64,000 nucleotides of DNA from UBA5109 sp965661005 (GTDB lineage Bacteria > Pseudomonadota > Gammaproteobacteria > Pseudomonadales > Pseudohongiellaceae): contig CBFICB010000001.1 of assembly GCA_965661005.1 (NCBI GenBank), positions 124,001-188,000 on the forward strand, written 5' to 3'. Under the pieces are notes generated by a model. The model had not been told where the DNA came from. It saw nothing but the letters and a program-made list of their open reading frames with translations, and searched no databases. Positions 45,182 to 53,357 of the stretch are shown one piece after another. Position numbers and translations under genes: made by a program. How positions within the stretch are numbered: the stretch's first letter is position 1; each line of letters begins with the position of its first letter.

Positions 45182-45365
45182 TTTTTTCCTATCTTGGGGA
45201 GCATATTTCTGTAACTCAAAAAGTTTTCTTGTTTTTTTATTTGAGCTTCATAGCTTAACTTCAAAGCCTCAAAAACTAAAGCTTTGAGAATGCCTTTCTG
45301 GATTTGATTGTGTAATATAGCCGCAAGATTAAATACTAATGACAAAACTTATAGCGAGGTTCTAA

Positions 45366-46772
45366 ATGCCAGAATTCAGTATGACTATTGGCGGCCAACA
45401 GGTCCCTTCCAAAGAAACATTTGACGTTTTCAATCCTGCAACCGGGGAACTTGTTGCCAAGTGCCCAAATGCAAGTACCGAGGATCTTGATGCTGCCGTT
45501 GCCGCTGCAAAAGAGGCTTTTCCTGCCTGGTCATCGATGCCGGATGCTGATCGCCAAGCGGCCTGTGCTGCTCTTGCCAGCAAACTTGAAGAAGCAGCGG
45601 AAAATATTGCCCAAACTTTAACCTTGGAGCAGGGCAAACCATTGGGCGGCTTGGGATCTCGCTTTGAATTAGGCGCAGCGCAAGCCTGGACAGGGTATAC
45701 AGCAGGCCTTTCAATACCAGTGAAAGTTCTGCAAGACGATGATGAGGCCCATATCGAACTGCACCGCAAACCCATTGGCGTGGTTGGTTCGATTACACCC
45801 TGGAACTGGCCTGTTATGATTGCCATCTGGCACATTATTCCAGCACTTCGTGCAGGAAATACTGTTGTTATTAAGCCCTCACCGTACACTTCTCTTTCGA
45901 CCTTGCAGGCCGTACAGGCAATGAATGAAATTTTACCGCCTGGGGTATTAAATGTTGTCAGCTCAGATGACAAACTCGCCAATATAGGTGCGGCTATGGC
46001 GGCACACCCTGATATTCAAAAGATAGTGTTTACTGGCTCCTGTGGAACTGGCGAAAAAATAATGCAAACGGCGGCAAACACCATGAAGCGCCTCACTTTG
46101 GAGATGGGGGGCAATGATGCTGGCATAGTTTTAGAAGATTGTGATCCTAAAGCGATTGCTGAAGGCCTGTTTTGGGGTGCTTTTATTAACACCGGGCAAA
46201 CATGTGCTTGTATGAAGCGGCTTTACGTCCACGACAGTATTCATGATGAAGTCTGCAAAGAGCTTGTCAACTTCGCCAAAAACATTCCCATGGGAAATGG
46301 TATGGATGAAAACAATGTGCTTGGACCAATCAACAACCAAATGCAATTCGATAAGGTTGCCAGCCTCGTGGCTGATGCTGCTAAAAACGGAAAAGTCTTA
46401 TTGGGTGGAGAACCCGGCAAAGGCTTGTTCTTCCCAATCACTATTGTCTCTGATCTGCCAGCTGATGCGCCTTTAATTGTTGAAGAACAATTTGGCCCAG
46501 CACTGCCCGTTATTCGTTATACAGACCTTGATGAGGCAATTGCTGCAGCAAATGATTCTGACAATGGGCTAGGTGGCTCTGTCTGGTCTAATGACATCGA
46601 AAAAGCTAAAGAAGTTGCTTCTAAAATGGAGTGCGGCTCGGTCTGGATAAACAAACATGGCGCTATACAGCCTAACGCTCCTTTTGGAGGAGTAAAACGC
46701 TCTTCCATGGGTGTCGAGTTTGGTGAAGAAGGCTTGCTTGAAAATACTACAATTCAGGTGGTTTTCAGCTAG
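45366..46772 (+). CDS. NAD(P)-dependent aldehyde dehydrogenase
   Basis: 468 residues with the full ALDH fold. Motifs include PWNWPVM, VIKPSPYT, the cofactor loop FTGSCGTGEKIM, catalytic Glu in LTLEMGGNDAG, and catalytic Cys in FINTGQTCACMKR. It diverges from ligA, and it probably oxidises an aldehyde formed upstream in the same pathway, such as vanillin or another aromatic aldehyde. It is not the usual LigC, which is an unrelated oxidoreductase. The start codon follows AGCGAGGTT. Confidence 0.93.
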   Translation: MPEFSMTIGGQQVPSKETFDVFNPATGELVAKCPNASTEDLDAAVAAAKEAFPAWSSMPDADRQAACAALASKLEEAAENIAQTLTLEQGKPLGGLGSRFELGAAQAWTGYTAGLSIPVKVLQDDDEAHIELHRKPIGVVGSITPWNWPVMIAIWHIIPALRAGNTVVIKPSPYTSLSTLQAVQAMNEILPPGVLNVVSSDDKLANIGAAMAAHPDIQKIVFTGSCGTGEKIMQTAANTMKRLTLEMGGNDAGIVLEDCDPKAIAEGLFWGAFINTGQTCACMKRLYVHDSIHDEVCKELVNFAKNIPMGNGMDENNVLGPINNQMQFDKVASLVADAAKNGKVLLGGEPGKGLFFPITIVSDLPADAPLIVEEQFGPALPVIRYTDLDEAIAAANDSDNGLGGSVWSNDIEKAKEVASKMECGSVWINKHGAIQPNAPFGGVKRSSMGVEFGEEGLLENTTIQVVFS

Positions 46773-46850
46773 GCCCTTGTGTTCCTGCAAGTTTCTAGTG
46801 AAATTAAAACGTTCTGCTAGATTTAAAGCAACCTTAAAACCAAAACTGTA

Positions 46851-46876
46851 AGCAGCTCAAAGGGATTTGAACTGCT
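46851..46876. repeat. Imperfect 11-bp inverted repeat downstream of the aldehyde dehydrogenase gene
   Basis: AGCAGCTCAAA and TTTGAACTGCT pair with one mismatch around a GGGA loop. No T tract follows, so termination is uncertain; a stabilising 3' hairpin is possible. Confidence 0.4.
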
Positions 46877-46986
46877 AACTGGGATAATAAGCGTATCTTT
46901 CCCGGCTTTTATAACCTAGATACCCACGCCTTATTATCTGGCACTAGCTTCTTAAATCCTGAAACTCTTTTATGCGAGCCTCAACA

Positions 46987-47235
46987 ATGTCTGAAATTAA
47001 ATTTTCAAATGAAGAGAAAGATGCATTGGTCCATAAAGTTAAAAATTACTTTATGGAAGAGCTAAAACAAGAAATAGGGCAGTTTGACGCCGAGTTTCTA
47101 TTAGATTTTTTTAGTAGAGAGCTTGGCTCCTACTATTACAATCGGGGGCTATATGATGCTCGTGCTATTTTCGAGTCAAAGCTTGAGTCTATTGATGAAG
47201 CACTGTATGCCATTGAAAAAGAAACAAATACATAA
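46987..47235 (+). CDS. DUF2164 family small protein
   Basis: 82 residues from ATG 46987; an in-frame ATG five codons upstream is possible. The protein is acidic and helical, with FSNEEKDALVHKVKNYF, IGQFDAEFLLDFFSRELG and YYYNRGLYDARAIF, which match DUF2164. Function unknown. It stands alone, convergent with the sco gene. Confidence 0.82.
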   Translation: MSEIKFSNEEKDALVHKVKNYFMEELKQEIGQFDAEFLLDFFSRELGSYYYNRGLYDARAIFESKLESIDEALYAIEKETNT

Positions 47236-47315
47236 ATTAGTTTCGAACCGTTAAAGGCATACAAAAAAGCTACACTAGTCTTTACAGGCCAAGAAAGTTG
47301 AGGGTCCTCTGGTTA

Positions 47316-47954
47316 TTAGCGATCCCAGGCTGACCGAACTATTTCAAAATTCTCTGCCATTTTTACCGGATCATGCGGCACTTTAAAAAAGCCATGGAAA
47401 TGACCATTAGGATTAATCAAAGCAATCTCACCACTATGAGTAACTAAATAATCCTCGCCACCGGGCACATAGGCAAAAGCAATATTGAGCTGGGAAGCAA
47501 AATTAAAAATATCAATATGTTCACCCGTTAAGCCCAGATAGTCATCATTAAAATAACCAACATAATCTCGTAACTTTTCAAGGGTATCCCGCTCTGGATC
47601 AACACTTACCATGATGACCTGGGGAGCATCGACCGCTCCTTCATCTGCTGAAAGCTCACTGAATTGGTTCAGGGTCGCCATCGTAAGCGGGCAAATATCG
47701 GGGCAATAAGTATAGCCAAAAAATATTAATGACCACTTATCCTTCAAAAGATCTAAGTTAACCCTGCTGCCATTTTGGTCTAATAATGAAAAATCACTAA
47801 TGCGCCTTGGCACGTCATAGACAAATAGCCCGTTTTCAGAAAGCTGCTCATTTGTCAGTACTACTGGCGTTAAAATACGATTTAAGGTCAACCCTAATAC
47901 GAGCGCGATAAAAGCAACACAGGAAATAACTGTCTTGGAAACTTGTTTATTCAT
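47316..47954 (-). CDS. SCO1/SenC copper chaperone for cytochrome oxidase
   Basis: 212 residues: an N-terminal membrane anchor followed by a thioredoxin-like domain. Copper ligands are CPDIC (YTYCPDICPLTMATLN) and the distal His in LVTHSGEIALINP. SCO proteins deliver copper to the CuA site of subunit II. Its ATG lies directly after the ctaB stop, and it ends the assembly-factor run ctaA-ctaB-sco. Confidence 0.95.
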   Translation of the reverse strand: MNKQVSKTVISCVAFIALVLGLTLNRILTPVVLTNEQLSENGLFVYDVPRRISDFSLLDQNGSRVNLDLLKDKWSLIFFGYTYCPDICPLTMATLNQFSELSADEGAVDAPQVIMVSVDPERDTLEKLRDYVGYFNDDYLGLTGEHIDIFNFASQLNIAFAYVPGGEDYLVTHSGEIALINPNGHFHGFFKVPHDPVKMAENFEIVRSAWDR

Positions 47955-48860
47955 TTAAATATAATGGTCTATTAATAGGGCGCTAAACAATGCCAGCAAA
48001 TAAAAAATTGAATAGCGGAATGTCTTCATGGCAGATGTCGGTTTAGAGCCAACCATCAATTCAATAGAGTGATAAAGAAAGCCCGCTCCAAGCACTAAGG
48101 CCGCCAGTAAATAAAATATTCCGCTCATTCCAGTTAGGTAGGGCAAGATACTAACGATCAACATGATGATGGTATACAGCAAGGAATGAAGCTTTGTTAA
48201 AGCATCACCATGGGTAACCGGCAACATGGGGATGTCGGTTTTGGCATAATCTTTTTTGCGGTGTATGGCTAAAGGCCAAAAATGAGGAGGTGTCCAGGCA
48301 AATATTATCAGCACTAGCAACAAGCCCCCGGGGTCTACTGTCCCAGTAACAGCGGTCCAACCCAGCAAGGGTGGCATGGCACCGGATAGCCCGCCTATAA
48401 CAATATTCTGAGGCGTTGCCCTCTTCAAATAACCCGTATAGATAATGGCATAGCCTACGAAAGACGCCAGGGTTAGCCATCCACAGAGAGGGTTAACCAA
48501 AAATATAAGAATCAGCATGCCAAGCAAACAAATAATCATGGCAAACGCCAAGGCTTGCATGGGTGTTACTTTTCCTTGGGGAATCGGACGCTTGAGTGTT
48601 CGCTGCATAATTGTGTCAATACGATGGTCAATTAGATGATTGATAACCGCCCCGGCGCTTGCCACCAATGCAATACCTAAATTGCCCCAAAGCAAAACCG
48701 AAATAGGCACCATCCCCGGCACAGCCAGAAACATACCAACCAGCGAAGTCGCCACCATCATCATGACTACGCGAGGTTTACACATCTCGTAATAATCACG
48801 CCAGGAAGCCTTTTTATTCAGGCTTTTGCCAGTGCTTTTGCCGATACTCAGGTCAGTCAT
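47955..48860 (-). CDS. ctaB: Protoheme IX farnesyltransferase (heme O synthase)
   Basis: 301 residues with about nine membrane helices. It adds a farnesyl group to heme b to give heme O, the precursor of heme A. The prenyl-diphosphate binding block NHLIDHRIDTIMQRTLKRPIP (shown shortened as DHRIDTIMQRT) and the later TPPHFWPLAIHRKKDY are diagnostic. It lies two bases from ctaA, and the two enzymes act in sequence. Confidence 0.97.
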   Translation of the reverse strand: MTDLSIGKSTGKSLNKKASWRDYYEMCKPRVVMMMVATSLVGMFLAVPGMVPISVLLWGNLGIALVASAGAVINHLIDHRIDTIMQRTLKRPIPQGKVTPMQALAFAMIICLLGMLILIFLVNPLCGWLTLASFVGYAIIYTGYLKRATPQNIVIGGLSGAMPPLLGWTAVTGTVDPGGLLLVLIIFAWTPPHFWPLAIHRKKDYAKTDIPMLPVTHGDALTKLHSLLYTIIMLIVSILPYLTGMSGIFYLLAALVLGAGFLYHSIELMVGSKPTSAMKTFRYSIFYLLALFSALLIDHYI

Positions 48861-48862
48861 TG

Positions 48863-49888
48863 TCAGATCATCGCTACATTGCTTTTATGCAATCGATAGT
48901 TTAAGTTTACCAAACTCAGTAATAGTAATGCGCCAAAGGCGTTGTGAGCAACTGCCACCCATAAGGGTAAAGACCAGATTACGTTGCTGATACCCAAAGC
49001 AACCTGAATTATTAGCAAGGCAAAGATAATATGAGCGAGGCTTTTCAAGGGTGTATTCCCATGGTTCCTGTAGAGCTGCATGATTAAAAACAGCATGAAA
49101 AAAGTCACCACTAAAGCGCCTATACGATGTGTGACGTGAATAGCAACGCGCGCTTCACCATCCATTTGGCCGCCTAAATAATTCGGTCCTATATCCTGAA
49201 AAACATTGAATCCTTCTCCAAAATCCATATCTGGTATAAATTGGTTCTGGCAAGTTGGGAAGTCCGGACAGGCGAGGGCCGCATAATTAGAACTTAGCCA
49301 GCCGCCCAGAGCGATTTGTATAATGAGCAAAACCAAAGCTATCTTCGCCAGAGGTTTTAGGTTTATCCAATTTCGTATTGGAATTGTTGGTTGTGGCCAC
49401 GGGCGATTATCAAGCCTCAAACTCAATAGCCAAAGCAAACTTAAGGTCGTAAACCCACCAAGTAAGTGAGTAGTGACTACTTGCGGCCAAAGATTTAAGG
49501 TTACCGTCCACATACCAAATAAGCCCTGCATGATAACGAGAGCCAGCAAAAAAGCCGGCAACTTAATTGGTTGTCCGACTAAGCTGCGATGTTTCCAGTT
49601 AAAGAAATTAATCACAATGATGAAAAAGCCCAAAGCGCTAGCGAAATAACGGTGCACCATTTCAGGCCAAGCCTTTTCTGCTTCAAACGGAGCATGTGGA
49701 TAAAGTTCCTCTGCTTGCACAATTTCATCTGCTGTTTCTGGCATCCAGATAAATCCGTAACACCCTGGCCAATCTGGGCAGCCCAAGCCTGCATCAGTCA
49801 GTCTCGTATAGGCACCTAGAACAACCACGCAAACAGCCAGCAAAGTAGCACTAAGAGTTAAATAATATGTAGGCTTATGGCTTTTCAT
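48863..49888 (-). CDS. ctaA: Heme A synthase
   Basis: 341 residues, eight membrane helices in two homologous halves. The enzyme oxidises the C8 methyl group of heme O to formyl, giving heme A. Heme-ligating histidines lie in MVHRYFASALG, TTHLLGGFTTL and HVTHRIGALVV and AHNAFGALLLL. The loop between helices 1 and 2 has the cysteine pair GCPDWPGCYG, and a second pair ACPDFPTCQN occurs mid-protein. Confidence 0.96.
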   Translation of the reverse strand: MKSHKPTYYLTLSATLLAVCVVVLGAYTRLTDAGLGCPDWPGCYGFIWMPETADEIVQAEELYPHAPFEAEKAWPEMVHRYFASALGFFIIVINFFNWKHRSLVGQPIKLPAFLLALVIMQGLFGMWTVTLNLWPQVVTTHLLGGFTTLSLLWLLSLRLDNRPWPQPTIPIRNWINLKPLAKIALVLLIIQIALGGWLSSNYAALACPDFPTCQNQFIPDMDFGEGFNVFQDIGPNYLGGQMDGEARVAIHVTHRIGALVVTFFMLFLIMQLYRNHGNTPLKSLAHIIFALLIIQVALGISNVIWSLPLWVAVAHNAFGALLLLSLVNLNYRLHKSNVAMI

Positions 49889-49902
49889 ACTTCTGCTAAT
49901 TT

Positions 49903-50544
49903 CTAACCCAAGCTAGATTGATCCAAAAGTTTCTCTAAATCTTCTAAAATCTCATCTGGTGTATTTTCAGGTGTGAAATACATCATGACATTTCCCAATG
50001 GATCAGCCAAGAAAATATAATGTTCCACAACCGGATCAGTCTGTTGTGGAATTATAGAAGAAAGATTATCTAATAGAACATCTCTCTGGCTATATGCCAT
50101 ATTTAAATCTGGAAAAGCTTCGTTAAACATTCTTTGAGTATTTGTATCCAACTCTTTAGTTGTCCCGGCATTTACATAATAACGAGCAACTCTTTCCTCG
50201 TCAGACCCTAGCAACCTGTGCAGCTGGCGTAAATAAAAAAGCCTGTCCCCACAAATATCATCGCAAGAGTTCGTGCCTAAAAAGATTATGGACCAGGGCC
50301 GGGGAACATAGTCTTCTGCATCAATACCCTCGACCATCACTTCAAATGATTGAAACAAGGGAGAGCCAATTTGATCTTCCAGAACAAGCTCAGTAATGTC
50401 CATTACTGGAGATATCAATATTCCTTTATTGGTAGTAGCGCTGACACCTTGACCTTGGTAAAAATAAAATGAAAAAGTCGCCAGACTTATTGGTAAAGCT
50501 ATCGTCGCCAGCAACAGGGTTAATTTTAATTTTGATTTATCCAT
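49903..50544 (-). CDS. Divergent SCO-like membrane-anchored thioredoxin-fold protein of the oxidase cluster
   Basis: 213 residues: one N-terminal helix, then a periplasmic domain. It corresponds by position to the unnamed gene between surf1 and ctaA in Pseudomonas. WSIIFLGTNSCDDICGDRL parallels WSLIFFGYTYCPDICPLTM of the neighbouring SCO protein, giving a CxxxC, and VEHYIFLADPLGNVMMYF parallels the distal His strand of SCO. It is therefore probably a second copper or disulfide chaperone for the oxidase, although overall similarity is low. It overlaps the surf1 stop by eight bases. Confidence 0.75.
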   Translation of the reverse strand: MDKSKLKLTLLLATIALPISLATFSFYFYQGQGVSATTNKGILISPVMDITELVLEDQIGSPLFQSFEVMVEGIDAEDYVPRPWSIIFLGTNSCDDICGDRLFYLRQLHRLLGSDEERVARYYVNAGTTKELDTNTQRMFNEAFPDLNMAYSQRDVLLDNLSSIIPQQTDPVVEHYIFLADPLGNVMMYFTPENTPDEILEDLEKLLDQSSLG

Positions 50545-51301
50545 GCCTTACTTCTCCTTTTTCTTCCAGCCTGCTTTTGATAACTCCTTCTTTTTTCGTA
50601 CTTACAAAAAAATAGAGAAATAACAAAACTGCTGTCATGGTAAACCATTGTATTGCGTACCCCCGGTGCTTCTCTGGTGTAGTAGAAATTACAGGCCAAT
50701 TTCTTACATATACGCCGGGCTCAAAGGGGCCAAGTCGAACACTATACGGAAAAGGTTCCAGGCTAGAATTAAAGGCCCTGCTCATACTGGCTAAATCCAA
50801 ACTTTGAATAACCCTTGGCCAGCCATCACCGCCTTCTTCAACACCCAACATAAACTGTTCCCCAAGGGGAACATAAATAGAAGCTTTTAAATCTACTTCT
50901 TCAGAAATCAGGTCCACTCTGGGCAAAATCTCTCTATAGGCATTTTGAGCAATCCAGCCCCTATTAACGATGACAAGCTGGCCTTCATTGGTATTAAAAG
51001 GGCTTAGTACCTCATAACCAACTTGACCTTCAAAAATTTTATTGTCCAACAAGAAGGTATGCTCATTGTCATAATGACCACGAAATTTTACCGGAACGTA
51101 CTGTAAGTCTTCTTCTGTCTTTACAGAAGAAAGGGCTGTAGTTTCAGCACTTTGTCGGCTTTGATAAAGAGATTGTAATTCCAGCTTTTCCTGCTCTCTT
51201 TCCAATTGCCAAAATCCTAGCGATAGCAATACTGGAGTAAATAGCGCAGTAAATAAACTGAGCTTCCAGTCAAAACGGTAATTTTTTATCCGTGATAGCA
51301 T
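50537..51301 (-). CDS. SURF1 family cytochrome oxidase assembly protein
   Basis: 254 residues with a helix at each end (residues 10-30 and about 218-238) and a periplasmic middle domain, the standard SURF1 topology. Signature blocks are PVLLSLGFWQLEREQEK, VNRGWIAQ and the final GYAIQWFTMTAVLLFLYF. SURF1 binds heme A and helps insert it into subunit I. First gene of the minus-strand assembly run surf1-(SCO-like)-ctaA-ctaB-sco. Confidence 0.93.
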   Translation of the reverse strand: MLSRIKNYRFDWKLSLFTALFTPVLLSLGFWQLEREQEKLELQSLYQSRQSAETTALSSVKTEEDLQYVPVKFRGHYDNEHTFLLDNKIFEGQVGYEVLSPFNTNEGQLVIVNRGWIAQNAYREILPRVDLISEEVDLKASIYVPLGEQFMLGVEEGGDGWPRVIQSLDLASMSRAFNSSLEPFPYSVRLGPFEPGVYVRNWPVISTTPEKHRGYAIQWFTMTAVLLFLYFFVSTKKEGVIKSRLEEKGEVRHG

Positions 51302-51368
51302 AAACAGCTTTCTGTCTTCAGGTGAGCGACTCTGCTAATATCTAATCTTTTCGTAGAGAGCATTTAAT

Positions 51369-51584
51369 GTGTTAAAAATCATCATTGTAATACTTTTGCT
51401 GGCGATTATCGCAAGCCTCTTTAGTGGCGCCGTTTTCTTTTTCAAAGATCAGGGCAATGAACGAAAACGTACTCTATATGCTTTGGGAATTAGGGTTTCT
51501 CTTGCTGTTCTGTTAATGATCTGCATCATCTATGGAGTCGCCTCCGGACAGTTAACACCCAGTGCTCCCTGGTATAGCCCTTAA
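51369..51584 (+). CDS. DUF2909 twin-transmembrane protein
   Basis: 71 residues starting at GTG 51369. Two membrane helices (residues 2-25 and 42-62) flank a short basic loop FFKDQGNERKRTLYALGIRV. This is the DUF2909 family, which is regularly found in gammaproteobacterial oxidase loci. Here it is the only gene of the block on the plus strand, between surf1 and the subunit III gene. The role is unknown; an oxidase accessory function is inferred from location. Confidence 0.85.
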   Translation: MLKIIIVILLLAIIASLFSGAVFFFKDQGNERKRTLYALGIRVSLAVLLMICIIYGVASGQLTPSAPWYSP

Positions 51585-51758
51585 TCACATTCTTAATTTT
51601 TTAACCTCTGGCGAGCAAACTTTCAAGCAAACCTGACTAACAATAGTGTTAACAAGTTTGCTTTCATCAGAGAAAGTTAAGCACACGGTAACAAAGGTAT
51701 AAAAACATCTCGTTAAGTCTGTGCTTTCCTAGCGAAGAGCGTCACTAAAGGCGAAAGC

Positions 51759-52685
51759 CTAGAACAAGTAAACGAAGAAGAACAGGCAGACCCAAACCAC
51801 GTCGACAAAATGCCAATACCAAGACGCAGCCTCAAAGCCAAAATGATCTTCTGGTTTAAAATGTCCCTTAATTGAACGGGCCAACATAACTGAAAGCATA
51901 AAAGCTCCCAGGGTCACATGGAAACCATGAAAACCAGTTAACAAGAAAAAGGTTGAGCCATAAATTCCTGAATCTAGCGTCAAACCAAGCTCTTCATAAG
52001 CTTCAATATATTCTTCTGCCTGTAAAAAGATAAACACAATCCCAAGCAACACTGTTAACGACAACCAGCTTATCAATTGCTTACGATTATTATTTTTCAA
52101 TCCAACATGCGCAAAGTGCACTGTCACACTGGAGCTAAGAAGAATGATAGTGTTCCAAAGAGGCAAGTAACCTAAGGCTTCACCCCAGCCTCGCCATGCC
52201 ATCGACTCATGAGGCGGCTCAAAAAGGGCCTCACTTGGATTGGCAATGACCGGCCAGGCTGCCTGGAATTCAGGCCAAAGCATATTAGAAGCACCTCTGC
52301 CACCTTCACCGCCTAACCAGGGTACAGCCCATTGACGAACATAAAATAAGGCTCCAAAAAACGCAGCAAAGAACATGACTTCTGAGAAAATAAACCAATA
52401 CATGCCCAAGACATATGAGCGTTTTAGCTGGGCGCTTGGTAAGCCCTGATGATTTTCACGAATGCTGGTAGCAAACCAGTTAAATAAAACAGTACCGAGG
52501 ATGGCAAAACCAATTATTGCCATAATTGTTGAGCCGCCAGCACCACTGTCAGATTTTATGTCAATTAGGGCGCTACCTAAGCCAATAATGAATAATGACA
52601 AGCCCAGCGATGCCCAAATTGGAAATTTAGAATTTTCGGGAACGTAATAAGTTTCGTATGTACTGTTGCTATTTTCAGTTGCCAT
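51759..52685 (-). CDS. ctaE: Cytochrome c oxidase subunit III
   Basis: 308 residues with seven membrane helices. MYWFIFSEVMFFAAFFGALFY and GFHGFHVTLGAFML, and the ending ASWYWHFVDVVWVCLFFFVY, are typical of subunit III. The subunit stabilises proton uptake and oxygen access in the aa3 complex. It is the last gene of the minus-strand order ctaC-ctaD-ctaG-ctaE. Confidence 0.97.
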   Translation of the reverse strand: MATENSNSTYETYYVPENSKFPIWASLGLSLFIIGLGSALIDIKSDSGAGGSTIMAIIGFAILGTVLFNWFATSIRENHQGLPSAQLKRSYVLGMYWFIFSEVMFFAAFFGALFYVRQWAVPWLGGEGGRGASNMLWPEFQAAWPVIANPSEALFEPPHESMAWRGWGEALGYLPLWNTIILLSSSVTVHFAHVGLKNNNRKQLISWLSLTVLLGIVFIFLQAEEYIEAYEELGLTLDSGIYGSTFFLLTGFHGFHVTLGAFMLSVMLARSIKGHFKPEDHFGFEAASWYWHFVDVVWVCLFFFVYLF

Positions 52686-52770
52686 TACAGCATTCCACCT
52701 TTATTAAAATATCAAATGTTAAATAACTTCTTTTATTAAGACGCTTTAATCTCTTGTTTCTAATGCCCGA

Positions 52771-53346
52771 TTATAGTCCGGCAGCCTGCTGGAAATTCGC
52801 TGTAACATCAAAGAGCGTGTAAGACAGCGTAAGTTTTGTCACTTCTTTAGGTATATCTTGGTCTATAAAAAATAATAATGGCATGTTGATGTCTTCGCCC
52901 CCTGCAAGGGTTTGCTGGCTGAAACAAAAACATTCCGTTTTGTGTAAATAATCTGCCGCTCTAAATGGAGAAACGCTAGGAACAGCCTGACCGACTATGG
53001 CATTATCGCTAGGATTCCGAGCATAAAACATAACTTCAGTAAGCTCTCCAGGGTGAACTTCAACCTGACTTACTACAGGCTCAAATTGCCAGGACATACC
53101 AGCATTATTCATAGCACGAAATTGCACGGTAACAACATGCTCTTCATCGACGACTACCTCGGCCGCTTCGTAAGCATATCGGCCTCCGGTTTTTCCATTT
53201 AAGCCGGTAATGTCACAAAACACGTCATAAAGTGGCACCAGAGCGAAACCAAAACCAAACATGCCTACTGCGCCTAACAATAGTTTAAGCGCCAAACGGC
53301 CATTCTGAGGCTGCTGATCTGTTTGCTTGTGTTTAATTACGCTCAT
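52771..53346 (-). CDS. ctaG: Cytochrome c oxidase assembly protein CtaG/Cox11
   Basis: 191 residues: one N-terminal helix and a periplasmic beta domain. Cox11 delivers copper to the CuB site of subunit I. The copper-binding segment ECFCFSQQTLAGGE (CFCF motif) and VPLYDVFCDITGLNGKTGG are both conserved. It lies eleven bases downstream of ctaD. Confidence 0.95.
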   Translation of the reverse strand: MSVIKHKQTDQQPQNGRLALKLLLGAVGMFGFGFALVPLYDVFCDITGLNGKTGGRYAYEAAEVVVDEEHVVTVQFRAMNNAGMSWQFEPVVSQVEVHPGELTEVMFYARNPSDNAIVGQAVPSVSPFRAADYLHKTECFCFSQQTLAGGEDINMPLLFFIDQDIPKEVTKLTLSYTLFDVTANFQQAAGL

Positions 53347-53357
53347 TTTTAATAATC

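Noticed and set aside
45362..45982. 206-codon open frame antisense to the aldehyde dehydrogenase gene
   Set aside because: It lies wholly opposite well-conserved ALDH sequence, has a Ser/Ala-rich composition with no family resemblance, and is a mirror of codon bias.
51625..51663. AAGCAAAC...GTTTGCTT inverted repeat as a bidirectional terminator between DUF2909 and ctaE
   Set aside because: The 23-base loop and lack of T tracts make it unconvincing.
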